Assembly: GCF_009905725.1 (NCBI RefSeq)
Contig: NZ_JAAAKV010000012.1
Location: forward strand, 121,553 to 185,552
Length of the DNA: 64,000 bases
Origin: Emticicia sp. CRIBPO
Lineage (GTDB): Bacteria; Bacteroidota; Bacteroidia; Cytophagales; Spirosomataceae
Direction of reading: 5' to 3'
The notes beneath the pieces were generated by a model that was given only the letters and a program-made list of their open reading frames with translations, was not told where the DNA came from and did not search any database. A program made the position numbers and the translations under genes. Numbering within the stretch: the first letter of the stretch is position 1; the number at the start of each line of letters is the position of its first letter. Shown piece by piece: positions 23,724-33,300 of the stretch.

Positions 23724-24473
23724 TCAGATAGATACCCTTTTAGATATCCCGTCATCCCCTTGTGCTACGATCACAAAGTAAACACCCGGATCTGCCTTTT
23801 TAAGCTTGATCTGACCTACATACTCTCCTTTGAAAGCCTTTATTTCAGATTTTGAAACCACATTTCCTTTAAGGTCCACCACCGTAATGTTCACATCTCC
23901 TTCTTTCAGGGCATAGAATCTCACGTTGAGTGTTTCCACATCCGGGCGGTTAGGGAAAACATCGAGTGAACGGATCGGGGCACCGTCAACTGCCGAAAAT
24001 ACGTGGTCATCCCAACGGTGTATCTGTGGTAATTGTTCTATTCTCCTCGGCAGATCGGCGTAAACATCCTTCATGCGTTCGGAGAATTTGTCGATATCAA
24101 ATTCAAAATCGTTTGAAAAACTATTCGAATCGAAATTACCACGTCTTTTATAAACACGAACCCTTGGCTTGTGTTCAAAGGTAAAATCATCATTGTCAAG
24201 CTCTTCAGAATCTTCATCAATCATGATCTTCACCTTTCCGCCTTTTCCGTGTTTTATACCCAGAGAATCCTGCAGATGATCAATCATGTCGCTCTTCTGA
24301 TCTTCAGACATTCCTGAAGCATCGATTTCCTTTTCGAACACCTCTTTTTTGCCATTAATGTTCTTTTCCACCTTAACCTTGATCTTTTCTTTCTTCTGCT
24401 CTGTTTTCTCCTGAGCAAAAGCCACTCCGGCCAGCAACAAGCCGCCGCTTAGTAATACCAATGACTTTTTCAT
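23724..24473 (-). CDS. Exported protein with T9SS-tail-like C-terminal domain
   Basis: A 249-residue protein. The start is taken at the ATG at 24473, which gives a clean signal peptide (MKKSLVLLSGGLLLAGVAFAQ); a longer upstream frame to 24587 lacks signal character. The middle is charged, with KKEVFEKEIDASGMSEDQK and an acidic run EDSEELDNDD. The C-terminus (about residues 170-249) has the beta-sandwich pattern of Por secretion tails: LNVRFYALKEGDVNITVVD, LKGNVVSKSEI and PGVYFVIVAQGDDGISKRV. It is probably secreted or surface-attached by the type IX system. Function unknown. Confidence 0.72.
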   Translation of the reverse strand: MKKSLVLLSGGLLLAGVAFAQEKTEQKKEKIKVKVEKNINGKKEVFEKEIDASGMSEDQKSDMIDHLQDSLGIKHGKGGKVKIMIDEDSEELDNDDFTFEHKPRVRVYKRRGNFDSNSFSNDFEFDIDKFSERMKDVYADLPRRIEQLPQIHRWDDHVFSAVDGAPIRSLDVFPNRPDVETLNVRFYALKEGDVNITVVDLKGNVVSKSEIKAFKGEYVGQIKLKKADPGVYFVIVAQGDDGISKRVSI

Positions 24474-24639
24474 TTTGATAAATTGTTTTAAGTTTAGCCC
24501 AATGACCCTGCGTTTTGCATATAGTTGCATGGCGGCCGGATTTAAAATGTTAATTTTCGTTAAAAACGGGAGCAGCCTGCAGCACAACTTTCCTCCTCCT
24601 CTATAGTCCTGATAATCAAAACATACCGGAGGTAAGCTC

Positions 24640-24663
24640 TGCTGAAAATGACATTTTTCAGCA
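24640..24663. promoter_or_regulatory. Inverted repeat just upstream of a promoter
   Basis: TGCTGAAAA (24640-24648) and TTTTCAGCA (24655-24663) are perfect complements with a 6-base loop. It ends six bases before the -33 region of the small basic protein's promoter, so it may be an operator. Confidence 0.45.
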
Positions 24664-24668
24664 AATAA

Positions 24669-24700
24669 TTTCCCGGGATGCGATTGATCTGTTATTTTTG
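24669..24700 (+). promoter_or_regulatory. Promoter of the small basic exported protein gene
   Basis: TTTCC at 24669-24673, a 19-base spacer and TATTTTTG at 24693-24700 fit the Bacteroidota promoter pattern, with one mismatch in the upstream box. The ATG lies 59 bases after the box. Confidence 0.5.
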
Positions 24701-24758
24701 ATCTGACCGAAATACGTTGTCCCCTTTTTCTGCGTTAAAACAAGAAAGCCAATTCATC

Positions 24759-24971
24759 ATGAAAAACTCCCGGATATACATCTTATTCCTATTCTTCACT
24801 GTCCTGTTTTCTGCGTCGGGATTAGAAAGTTTTGCCGCCACACCTGCTGCAAAAACCGAAATCAACCAGGGTGGCAAGAGAAAAAAGAGCGGGAGGTACA
24901 AAAAGAAAAACGGCTTTTTCAAACGCCTCTTCAAAGGCAAAAATGCCTGCGATTGCCCTAAGCATAAATAA
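24759..24971 (+). CDS. Small exported lysine-rich protein (70 residues)
   Basis: The start is the ATG at 24759, which opens directly into a signal peptide (MKNSRIYILFLFFTVLFSASG, continuing to SFAA). The predicted mature peptide is about 40 residues and strongly basic: GGKRKKSGRYKKKNGFFKRL, then FKGKNACDCPKHK with a Cys-x-Cys pair. A frame extending 14 codons upstream would spoil the signal. No family is recognised; it could be a surface-binding or antimicrobial-like peptide, but this is speculation. It has its own promoter and no partner genes. Confidence 0.62.
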   Translation: MKNSRIYILFLFFTVLFSASGLESFAATPAAKTEINQGGKRKKSGRYKKKNGFFKRLFKGKNACDCPKHK

Positions 24972-25059
24972 TTATATTTTTTCAAGTTGTCAGATTAATA
25001 TAAGCTACTGGTTTATAGCCGTTTGCGTATATTTTCAATTCTGCCTGCCGAAACTTTTT

Positions 25060-25090
25060 TTGTATTCTTCTAATTTCAAACCTATTTTTG
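25060..25090 (+). promoter_or_regulatory. sucD promoter
   Basis: TTG at 25060-25062, a 20-base spacer and TATTTTTG at 25083-25090 match the Bacteroidota housekeeping promoter. The sucD ATG follows 67 bases later. Confidence 0.65.
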
Positions 25091-25157
25091 GGTAAGTTTT
25101 TCAATAATTCAGAGTATCACCTTTAAAATAGGTCTTCAAACGGCCGAAATTCGTAAA

Positions 25158-26036
25158 ATGAGTGTTCTTGTAAATAAAAATTCAAAAATTATTGTTCAGG
25201 GATTTACCGGCTCGGAAGGTTCATTTCATGCCGGACAGATGATCGAATATGGTACCAATGTTGTAGGTGGCGTTACTCCGGGTAAAGGTGGACAGACTCA
25301 CCTGGATTGTCCGGTTTTCAATACCGTGGAAGAAGCTGTTCAACAAACCGGTGCAGATGTTTCTATTATATTCGTTCCACCGGGATTTGCTGCTGATGCC
25401 ATCATGGAAGCTGCTGATGCGGGTATTAAAGTAATCATCTGTATTACTGAAGGAATCCCTACCAAAGACATGATCACTGCCAAATCTTATATTCAGGGAA
25501 AAGACGTAACGCTTATCGGGCCTAACTGTCCGGGTGTTATCACTGCCGGTGAATCTAAAGTAGGTATCATGCCAGGTTTTATTTTCAAGAAAGGCACTAT
25601 CGGTGTGGTATCCAAATCAGGTACATTAACGTATGAAGCTGTGGATCAGCTGACCAAAGCTGGCTTAGGTCAGACAACCGCTATCGGTATCGGAGGTGAT
25701 CCGATCATCGGAACAACCACCAAGCAGGCTGTGGAGCTGCTGATGAACGATCCTGAAACTGAAGGCATCGTTATGATCGGAGAAATCGGCGGAGGCATGG
25801 AAGCTGAAGCTGCAAGATATATTCAGGCTACCGGCAACAAGAAACCTGTTGTAGGCTTTATCGCCGGCCAGACAGCCCCTAAAGGCCGCAGAATGGGTCA
25901 CGCCGGAGCTATCATCGGCGGAGCAGACGATACTGCTGCTGCCAAGATGGCTATCATGAAAGAATGTGGCATTTTTGTAGTGGAATCACCTGCTGAAATC
26001 GGTGAAACCATGTTGAAGGCATTAGGCAGAGCATAA
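25158..26036 (+). CDS. sucD: Succinyl-CoA synthetase (ADP-forming) subunit alpha
   Basis: The alpha subunit of the TCA-cycle enzyme that interconverts succinyl-CoA and succinate with ATP formation; it binds CoA and carries the phosphohistidine. At 292 residues the length is normal. Visible motifs: [11 protein letters not shown] (CoA-binding Rossmann start), [20 protein letters not shown], and the active-site histidine in [13 protein letters not shown]. The beta subunit gene (sucC) is not adjacent, a common arrangement in Bacteroidota. The gene has its own promoter and a GC-rich hairpin terminator. Confidence 0.97.
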   Translation: MSVLVNKNSKIIVQGFTGSEGSFHAGQMIEYGTNVVGGVTPGKGGQTHLDCPVFNTVEEAVQQTGADVSIIFVPPGFAADAIMEAADAGIKVIICITEGIPTKDMITAKSYIQGKDVTLIGPNCPGVITAGESKVGIMPGFIFKKGTIGVVSKSGTLTYEAVDQLTKAGLGQTTAIGIGGDPIIGTTTKQAVELLMNDPETEGIVMIGEIGGGMEAEAARYIQATGNKKPVVGFIAGQTAPKGRRMGHAGAIIGGADDTAAAKMAIMKECGIFVVESPAEIGETMLKALGRA

Positions 26037-26055
26037 TAGCTGTATAAGATAATAT

Positions 26056-26084
26056 GGCCGGTTCACGCCGGCCTCTTTTATTTA
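26056..26084 (+). terminator. sucD terminator
   Basis: GGCCGG (26056-26061) and CCGGCC (26068-26073) form a short GC stem with a 6-base loop, followed by a T-rich stretch. It lies 19 bases after the sucD stop. Confidence 0.7.
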
Positions 26085-26132
26085 TTATCAGAAACTTAAG
26101 TTAGAAAAAAAGATATATTTTTTAGCTTATCC

Positions 26133-26163
26133 TTTGCAAAAGCAATATTTATTCGTATTTTTG
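26133..26163 (+). promoter_or_regulatory. rpsT promoter
   Basis: TTTG at 26133-26136, a 19-base spacer and TATTTTTG at 26156-26163, with a following GC, is a near-ideal Bacteroidota promoter. The rpsT ATG is 40 bases downstream. Confidence 0.75.
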
Positions 26164-26203
26164 CACCCCAATTAATAGAGGAATTTAGAAAAAATTTTAT
26201 TCA

Positions 26204-26461
26204 ATGGCAAATCATAAGTCAGCATTAAAGAGAATCAGATCGAGCGAGACTAAACGTCTTAGAAATCGTTTTCAACATAAAACTACACGTACGGCAATCA
26301 GAAAATTGCGTCAGACAACTGACAAAGTGCAGGCAGAAGCCTTGTTAAAAACTGTTTCTTCAATGGTAGACAAGTTGGCCCGTAAAAACGTGATTCACAA
26401 AAACAAAGCAGCTAACCTTAAGTCTTCATTGACTAAGCTTGTTAACCGTTTAGCAGCCTAA
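26204..26461 (+). CDS. rpsT: 30S ribosomal protein S20
   Basis: An 85-residue basic, helical protein that binds the 5' domain of 16S rRNA early in 30S assembly. It begins [21 protein letters not shown], truncated here after twenty residues, and continues with the family's [15 protein letters not shown] and the C-terminal [19 protein letters not shown]. The gene is monocistronic with a strong promoter and an intrinsic terminator whose T-tract ends just before radC. Confidence 0.97.
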   Translation: MANHKSALKRIRSSETKRLRNRFQHKTTRTAIRKLRQTTDKVQAEALLKTVSSMVDKLARKNVIHKNKAANLKSSLTKLVNRLAA

Positions 26462-26482
26462 TTTCTGCGAAAAGAAATTCGT

Positions 26483-26515
26483 AAGCCACCTGTTTATTCA
26501 GTTGGCTTTTTTTTG
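26483..26515 (+). terminator. rpsT terminator
   Basis: AAGCCACCTG (26483-26492) pairs with CAGTTGGCTT (26499-26508) with one mismatch and a 6-base loop, then a run of T residues. It ends 23 bases before the radC ATG. Confidence 0.85.
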
Positions 26516-26537
26516 TTTTACACCACCATCCGACACA

Positions 26538-27233
26538 ATGAAAAATCCGCATTCCAATGCCATCAAAAACTGGGCAGAAGAAGATCGCCCACGTGAAAAA
26601 CTCAGAGACAAAGGCAAGTATGCCCTCACTGAAGCCGAGCTGATCGCTATCCTGATCGGGTCAGGCAATGCTGATGTTTCCGCCGTTGAACTGTCCAGGC
26701 AGATCCTGGCCAGTGTGGGCAACGACCTCCATGAGCTTGCCAAGTTATCAACGAATGATCTCATGAAGTTCAAAGGGATCGGAGAAGCCAAAGCCATCTC
26801 CATCGTATCGGCTCTTGAACTGGGCCGAAGGCGAAAAGAAAGTGAGTACAAAGGCAAACCACAGATCAGCGGCTCCCGGGACGTTTACAATTACTTCAAA
26901 CAGTTTCTGCTGGACCTTAAACATGAAGAGTTCTGGATTCTGCTGCTCAATAAAAGGAACGTCATCATCAAAGAAGTAAGGATAAGCTCAGGCGGTGTAT
27001 CCGGCACCTTCACAGACTCTAAACTTATTTTCAAACACGCCCTTGAGAACCTTGCTACCTCGCTGATCCTGGTGCATAACCACCCTTCAGGAAATAAAAA
27101 TGCCAGTCAGCAGGATAAGAGCATTACCAAAGGCCTGGTAGCCGCCGGTAAAATACTCGAAATAAATGTAACCGATCACATTATATTTACCGATAATGGG
27201 TATTTTAGCCTGGCCGATGCCGGCATGATGTAA
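26538..27233 (+). CDS. radC: RadC family protein (JAB/MPN+ domain)
   Basis: A 231-residue protein with an N-terminal helix-hairpin-helix-like region (LMKFKGIGEAKAISIVSALELG) and a C-terminal JAB1/MPN+ domain. Its metal motif is intact: LVHNHPSGN followed by S and D in SQQDK. RadC is widely conserved, but its role in DNA repair has been questioned; the enzymatic activity is unknown. The start is set at the ATG at 26538; a TTG inside the rpsT terminator is not credible. A rhodanese gene follows after 12 bases. Confidence 0.93.
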   Translation: MKNPHSNAIKNWAEEDRPREKLRDKGKYALTEAELIAILIGSGNADVSAVELSRQILASVGNDLHELAKLSTNDLMKFKGIGEAKAISIVSALELGRRRKESEYKGKPQISGSRDVYNYFKQFLLDLKHEEFWILLLNKRNVIIKEVRISSGGVSGTFTDSKLIFKHALENLATSLILVHNHPSGNKNASQQDKSITKGLVAAGKILEINVTDHIIFTDNGYFSLADAGMM

Positions 27234-27245
27234 AAACTAAAACAG

Positions 27246-27530
27246 ATGAATGAATTTCAGGAGATAACACAAAGTGAATTAGAGAATTACCTGAAAGAAG
27301 AAAATACGGTTCTTCTTGACGTCAGGGAAACATGGGAATTCAGAGATTTTAATATCGGGGGAATCAATATTCCGCCACATGAGATAACCGACCATGTAGA
27401 AGCCCTTAAGAAATACAATCAGATCATTGTAGCCTGTTCAAACGGCACAAGAAGCAGTATAGTGGCCCGCTTGTTAACGAAGAAATTACCGGAGGTTAAA
27501 ATCCTCCACCTGGAAGAAGGTATATTTTAA
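27246..27530 (+). CDS. Single-domain rhodanese-like protein
   Basis: A 94-residue cytoplasmic sulfurtransferase domain. TVLLDVRETWEFRDFNIGG is the typical CH2A-like start, and the active-site loop CSNGTRSS carries the catalytic cysteine at residue 64. The six-residue loop size fits persulfide transfer rather than phosphatase activity. It lies 12 bases after radC and is likely co-transcribed; a functional link is not established. A strong hairpin follows the stop by three bases. Confidence 0.9.
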   Translation: MNEFQEITQSELENYLKEENTVLLDVRETWEFRDFNIGGINIPPHEITDHVEALKKYNQIIVACSNGTRSSIVARLLTKKLPEVKILHLEEGIF

Positions 27531-27533
27531 ATG

Positions 27534-27562
27534 AAAATGGCGGCCATTAAAGCCGCCATTTT
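27534..27562. terminator. Bidirectional terminator between rhodanese and small membrane protein genes
   Basis: AAAATGGCGGC (27534-27544) and GCCGCCATTTT (27552-27562) form a perfect 11-bp stem with a 7-base loop and T-rich flanks. It lies between convergent genes and serves both. Confidence 0.9.
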
Positions 27563-27564
27563 TC

Positions 27565-27675
27565 TTAGTATTTTCTTTCTTTTTTCACCAGCCATTTGCC
27601 CGTTAAAAACGACAGCACTAACAATGAAACAAAGAATAATATCGGAACCCAGGTTGGAAATTGATAGCCAAACAT
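27565..27675 (-). CDS. Small single-pass membrane protein (36 residues)
   Basis: A short ORF of 36 codons beginning MFGYQFPTWVPILFF, with one transmembrane helix (VPILFFVSLLVLSFLTG) and a basic tail (KWLVKKERKY), i.e. N-out/C-in by the positive-inside rule. Support for it being real: a TATTTTTG promoter box (complement 27710-27717) 35 bases upstream, a strong terminator two bases after the stop, and otherwise empty space. No family is recognised; it resembles small subunits or regulators of membrane complexes in general form only. Confidence 0.6.
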   Translation of the reverse strand: MFGYQFPTWVPILFFVSLLVLSFLTGKWLVKKERKY

Positions 27676-27709
27676 AGTATATAAGATTTTTTTGAATTAA
27701 TATATGTCA

Positions 27710-27717
27710 CAAAAATA
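27710..27717 (-). promoter_or_regulatory. Candidate promoter (-7 box) of the 36-residue protein gene
   Basis: CAAAAATA on the plus strand reads TATTTTTG on the minus strand, an exact TAnnTTTG match 35 bases before the small ORF start. The -33 box is not clear. Confidence 0.45.
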
Positions 27718-27747
27718 CAATAAAAATAATTAGACGATAAGCTTTTT

Positions 27748-28917
27748 CTAAAAAATTTCCGTCAGACTTTTCAGGGCCAGTACACTCATAATCCCAACCA
27801 CCGTCCACCCTCCTATGGTCAGCAATATGGGATGCTCATAGTTCATCACAGATTTCAACTTCCTGGTAGCCAGCAAAACGATGGCCAGGCCTATGGGCAA
27901 AATAAAACCGTTGATATATCCTGCAAAAATCAGGAGCTTCACCGGTTTACCGAAAACCAGGTAAACAGTCAGGGAAACAAGGATAAACACCACAATGATA
28001 ATTCTTTCATTCTTATCAAAAAAAGGATGCAGGGATTTCAGAAATGAGACGGACGTGAAAGCCGATCCGATAACCGATGTAATGGCCGCAGACCACATCA
28101 TCAGCCCGAAAAACCGCTTGCCCAGTTCACCGAAAGGAAACTCAAAAACCGAAGAGGTCGGGTTGGACTCCAGTAAAACACCGCCTGCCAGAATAACACC
28201 CAGGCTGGCCAGGAAAAGGAAATACCTGATCAAGGCTGTAATCAATATTCCTGAAAAAGCACTTTTAGTAACTTCCCTGAGATTCTCTTTGCCGGTCATT
28301 CCTGCATCAATAAGCCTGTGGGCTCCTGCAAATGTAATATAGCCCCCTACTGTGCCCCCCACCAGTGTAATGGTAGCTTTGGCATCAAACACCTCAGGTA
28401 TAAACGTACCGGACAAAGCCGCTCCGTAAGGCGGGCCTGACTGATAACAAACCATAATGATCAGGATAATCATAATCACACCCATGGCTCTCACAAAAAT
28501 ATCGAGCGTCCGCCCGAAATCTTTGGCTATAAAAAGAATGATAGACAGAACAGCCGTAATGAGGCCTCCATAAACAGGAGGAACGTCCAGCAGCGACTCC
28601 AGACCTAATCCTGCCCCGGCTATATTACCTATATTAAAGGCCAGCCCTCCGAAAACGATCAGGAAAGCAAGGAAATGCCCCAGATAAGGGAAAAACTGAT
28701 TGGCCAGGTCCTGGGCCCTCAGGTTAGAAACCGTCAGCACTCTCCAGATCGAAGTCTGGGCCACAATATCCAAAATAATGGAAAGCAGAATGACAAACCC
28801 AAAACTGGTCAGTAACTGTTCCGTAAAAACGGTGGTCTGGGTCAGAAAACCGGGACCAATGGCAGAAGTAGCCATCAAAAATGCTGCTCCTATCAGGGCA
28901 GAGTTCTTTTTATTCAT
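27748..28917 (-). CDS. NRAMP-family-related transporter lacking canonical metal motifs (YcsG-like)
   Basis: A 389-residue integral membrane protein with about 11 helices. It aligns with NRAMP/MntH proteins but has SAIGPGFLTQT at residues 18-28 where Mn/Fe transporters have the DPGN motif of helix 1. It also has AGAHRL (197-202) where they have MPH in helix 6. So the metal-coordinating residues are missing. From general knowledge, the Bacillus YcsG protein of this type is encoded with the 5-oxoprolinase genes; pxpABC are only 7 kb away here. A substrate other than divalent metal, perhaps 5-oxoproline or an amino acid, is an inference. Confidence 0.8.
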   Translation of the reverse strand: MNKKNSALIGAAFLMATSAIGPGFLTQTTVFTEQLLTSFGFVILLSIILDIVAQTSIWRVLTVSNLRAQDLANQFFPYLGHFLAFLIVFGGLAFNIGNIAGAGLGLESLLDVPPVYGGLITAVLSIILFIAKDFGRTLDIFVRAMGVIMIILIIMVCYQSGPPYGAALSGTFIPEVFDAKATITLVGGTVGGYITFAGAHRLIDAGMTGKENLREVTKSAFSGILITALIRYFLFLASLGVILAGGVLLESNPTSSVFEFPFGELGKRFFGLMMWSAAITSVIGSAFTSVSFLKSLHPFFDKNERIIIVVFILVSLTVYLVFGKPVKLLIFAGYINGFILPIGLAIVLLATRKLKSVMNYEHPILLTIGGWTVVGIMSVLALKSLTEIF

Positions 28918-29265
28918 TTTCAGCAGGTTGGGTAATTACAGTTCAAAAACCGGATAAAACTACTATAAAAAAATTAACATTGGCATTACAGGTCAGATAA
29001 TAAGGTCTGAAGGGCAAAAACATCTTAAATTTATCAAAAAACAAAGAAAAAATAAGGATAAAAAGCTGAATTCAGGCATACGTAAGGCCAATAAAATATT
29101 CGTAAAATTCAATTTGGCATCATTTTTTCTTCGTTTCTTAATTACTTTCTTTTGTCTATTCAATCAATGAAATTATCCACAGTTTTGACGACAATCCATA
29201 ATTTTTAATTTATTTTAGTAAATTTTTAATATCATCTCTGAAACATAGTCTCTAATCCCGTATTT
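28918..29265. other. Divergent intergenic region of 348 bases, no gene seen
   Basis: An AT-rich stretch between the NRAMP-like gene and the RND efflux operon. No ORF with protein-like content, no exact TAnnTTTG box and no long inverted repeat was found by eye on either strand. Both promoters must lie here. Confidence 0.4.
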
Positions 29266-30333
29266 ATGCGTCCTTTAATCATCACTGCAATTGTAATCGT
29301 CTTACTCATTTTAGGCAAAATATTTTTCTTCAGTTCAGAAGAAAAAGGTGGTCCACAAGGTGGAAAAGGTGGCGGACCAGGTGGTCCTGGCGGAAAACAG
29401 CCCCCACTGCCGGTAAGCACCATTTTAGTAGGTATTGACCAATCCGACAAAATTGTATTTTCTTCCGGTACTTCCATCCCTAATGAAGAAGTAGAGATCA
29501 GAAGTGAAATATCAGGCAGAATTACAAAACTGACCATCAACGAAGGTTCATTTGTTCAGAAAGGACAGCTGATCGCCAAAATCAGGGATAATGATTTTGT
29601 AGCCCAGCTAAAGAAAATCGAAGTCGAAGAGAAACTGGCGGCACAGATCGAAGCAAGACAAAAGAAATTGCTTGAAATCAACGCCATCAGCAAAGAAGAA
29701 TACGAGATATCACTGAACAGGGTGAGTACGCTTGATGCAGATAAAGAACTGATCAAGGTTCAGTTGGAAAAAACGGAGATCAGAGCCCCTTTTTCAGGCA
29801 GAATAGGGTTTAAGAACATCTCTGAAGGAGCCTATGTGACTCCTGCCACCGTCATTGCCAACCTGGTTCAGACCAACCCTATCAAAATTGATTTTGCTAT
29901 CCCTGAAAAATATTTATCATCTCTGAAAAACGGACAAACCGTTAGTTTTCAAATTGACGGAAGTAACGAAACATTTACTTCAAAAATCATCGCTATTGAC
30001 CCGAAAATTGATGCTGTTCTGAGGACCCTTAAAGTAAGAGCCATCACTCAGAATCCGAGAAGCCTGTTTTTACCGGGTATGTTTATTAAAGTAAACCTTA
30101 ACCTGGGCAGTGAGCAATCTATCATGATCCCTTCAGAAACCATCATCCCGGTACTGGAAGGAAAAAAAGTATTTGTGAAGCGTAATGGTCTGGCAGAAGA
30201 GGTTATGATTGAGACCGGCCTGAGAACCGACAAGAAAGTGCAGGTATTGAAAGGACTTTCTATAGGTGATTCTTTAATAACGACAGCATTAATGACATTA
30301 AAACCAGGTGCTCCTGTGTTTACTAAAAAATAA
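29266..30333 (+). CDS. RND efflux periplasmic adaptor (membrane fusion protein)
   Basis: A 355-residue adaptor joining the inner-membrane pump to TolC. It has an N-terminal anchor (PLIITAIVIVLLILGKIFFF) and an unusual Gly/Pro-rich linker (residues about 30-48), followed by the lipoyl-like half motif GRITKLTINEGSFVQKGQLI. A short alpha-hairpin, the second half APFSGRIGFKNISEGAYV and beta-barrel/MPD domains complete it. The hairpin is short, as in compact HlyD-like adaptors of Bacteroidota. It is first in a three-gene operon; the pump gene starts four bases after its stop. Confidence 0.93.
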   Translation: MRPLIITAIVIVLLILGKIFFFSSEEKGGPQGGKGGGPGGPGGKQPPLPVSTILVGIDQSDKIVFSSGTSIPNEEVEIRSEISGRITKLTINEGSFVQKGQLIAKIRDNDFVAQLKKIEVEEKLAAQIEARQKKLLEINAISKEEYEISLNRVSTLDADKELIKVQLEKTEIRAPFSGRIGFKNISEGAYVTPATVIANLVQTNPIKIDFAIPEKYLSSLKNGQTVSFQIDGSNETFTSKIIAIDPKIDAVLRTLKVRAITQNPRSLFLPGMFIKVNLNLGSEQSIMIPSETIIPVLEGKKVFVKRNGLAEEVMIETGLRTDKKVQVLKGLSIGDSLITTALMTLKPGAPVFTKK

Positions 30334-30337
30334 TTTT

Positions 30338-33300
30338 ATGTCAATATCAACATTATCTATTAAAAGGCCGGTTCTTGCCATTGTCATGAACCTGCTTATC
30401 CTGTTATTCGGATTCATCGGATTCCAGTTCCTGGGTGTCCGTGAATATCCGTCTATTGACCCGCCGATTGTAACGGTAGGAGCCAGTTATCCCGGTGCCA
30501 ATGCTGATATCATTGAATCTCAGATCACTGAGCCCCTGGAGAAAGCCCTGAACAGCGTGGAAGGTATCCGCTCTGTAAGTTCATCAAGTAACCAGGGTTC
30601 AAGCAACATCACCATCGAGTTTGATCTCGGGGTAGATATGGAAAGAGCCGCGAATGATGTAAGAGACAAGGTTTCGCAGGCGGTTTTCCTGTTGCCGAAA
30701 GACCTTGATGGCTTGCCGACGGTAAGAAAAGCCGACGCCAACTCTGAGTTTATCATGTCATTGAGTCTTCAAAGTAATTCCAGAACTCTTCTGGAAGTCA
30801 GTGACTTTGCCGAAAATGTTATTTCTCCGAGAATGGAGACCGTAGAAGGTGTCAGTGAGGTGAGGATCTGGGGATTCAAGAGGTTCTCTATGAGGATCTG
30901 GATGGACCCGGACAAAATGGTATCACAAGGCATCACCACTCAGGACGTAAAAGCGGCCCTGGATCGTGAAAATGTTGAGCTTCCCAGTGGTAAACTTCAG
31001 GGAAATTCCACAGAACTAGTGGTTAAAACCATCGGAAGGTTCCAGACTGAGGAAGATTTCAACAACCTCATCATCCGTAACATTAATGAGAATGTTGTTC
31101 GTCTGAAAGATATCGGGTACGCAGAAATAGGAGCAGAAAACCAGGAAACCATAGCCCGCTGGAAAGGAAACCCTACAGTAGGGATTGCTATACAACCCCA
31201 GCCGGGAGCCAACTACCTGGATATTGCCAAAGAAGTTTATAAAAGAAGAGATGAGATCAAAAAGATCCTTCCCAAGGATTTTACGATGGAAACCATCCTT
31301 GACAATACCGTCTTTGTAAAACAATCGGTTACTGAGGTGGGTGAAACCATCCTGATAGCGGTTGTACTGGTAATTATCATCATCTTCCTGTTCTTCAGGG
31401 ACTGGATTGTGGCCGTCAGACCATTGATTGACATCCCGGTTTCGCTGGTAGGCACCTTCTTTATCATGTATATTTTCGGGTTCTCCATCAACGTCCTGAC
31501 CCTCCTGGCCATTGTTCTGGCCACCGGTCTTGTGGTGGATGACGGTATTGTGGTCACGGAGAACATCTTCAAGAAGATTGAAGAGGGTATGAATCCCGTG
31601 GAAGCGGCTGTGAAGGGCTCAAATGAAATCATATTTGCGGTAATCTCCACCTCCATTACATTGGCGGCGGTATTCCTGCCCGTGATTTTCATGGAAGGTT
31701 TCGTAGGTAAGTTATTCAGAGAGTTCGGTATTGTTCTCGCCTCCGCCGTATTGATTTCGGCCTTCGTTTCACTGACCCTGACCCCGATGCTTAATGCCTA
31801 TCTTAACAGGAAAACGCATAAGAAAAATAAGTTCTATGAGGCCACTGAGCCATTCTTCACCAATATGGAGAGCGGATACATGAACAGCCTTAAGAATTTT
31901 CTTACCAAAAAATGGCTGGCATTCCCGGTGATGGTACTGACTTTATCAATGATCTTCTTCTTCGGTAAAGAATTGAAATCAGAACTCGCTCCGCTGGATG
32001 ACCGTTCGTTCCTGCAGGTCCAGATGACCGGTCCGGAAGGTTCGTCTTATGAATACATGGATAATTTCATTGTCAAATCAGCCAAACTGCTTTCAGATTC
32101 CATTCCGGAAATCGACGGTATGATGACGGTTTCTGCACCAGGTTTCGGCGGAACGGGAAGTACCAACACCGGATTTGCGAGGATTTCATTGAAGAAGAAA
32201 GACACAAGAGAACGTACTCAACACGAAATTGCGGATAAAATGACTGCCTTGCTGAAAAAGCTCCCTGATGCGAGGGCTTTTGTGAATGAGCAGCAAACGA
32301 TTGCGGTAAATAAAAGAGGCGGGCTCCCGGTACAATACGTGATACAGGCTCCCGGTTTTGAAAAACTGAGGGAATATCTTCCGAAGTTTATGGAAGAAGT
32401 ACAGAAAGATCCTACATTCATCATTTCTGATGTTAACCTTAAATTCAGTAAGCCGGAGTTATCTATCAGAATAGACCGTGAAAAAGCAAAGAGTCTAGGC
32501 GTTTCGGTATCTGATGTTGCTCAAACCATGCAACTGGCCTTTGCAGGACAGCGATTCAGCTATTTCACCATGAAAGGCAAGCAATACCAGGTAATAGGTC
32601 AGTTTGACCGTAAAAACCGTAATGAGCCTTTTGACCTGAAAAGTATGTTTGTAAAAAATAATGTGGGCGACCTTATTCAGCTGGACAATATCGTTTCAGC
32701 GGTTGAGAACAGCAGCCCTCCGCAGCTATATCACTATGACAGGTATATGAGTGCCACGGTTTCTGCCGGGCTTGCTCCTGACAAGACGATTGCCGACGGT
32801 ATAAAAGCCATGGACGCTATCAGGGATAAACTGAATGATGAGGCGATAAAAACCACGCTTACAGGTTCTTCAAGGGACTTTGCAGAAAGTGCATCGAATA
32901 CCTTGTTCTCATTCGGTCTGGCCCTTGTTCTGGTTTACCTGATCCTTGCTGCCCAGTTTGAAAGTTTTATAGATCCTTTGATCATCATGTTTACAGTTCC
33001 CCTGGCCATTGCCGGAGCGGTATTCTCACTTTGGTTATTTGGTCAGACACTGAATATATTCAGCCAGATCGGTATCATCATGTTGATTGGTCTCGTAACG
33101 AAAAACGGGATCCTGATTGTGGAATTTGCCAATCAGCTGAGAGAAAAAGGCATGGACAAAGCAGATGCTGCCCTTGAGGCCGCGACGCTTCGTCTGAGAC
33201 CGATTCTTATGACTACCCTGGCGACGGTACTGGGTGCACTTCCGATTGCCCTGGCATTGGGAGCAGCCGGGGAAAGCCGCCGTGCGATGGGTATTGTAGT

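Noticed and set aside
23724..24587. Extended start of the T9SS-tail-like protein at 24587
   Set aside because: The extension would put 38 non-conserved residues before an otherwise perfect signal peptide starting at 24473.
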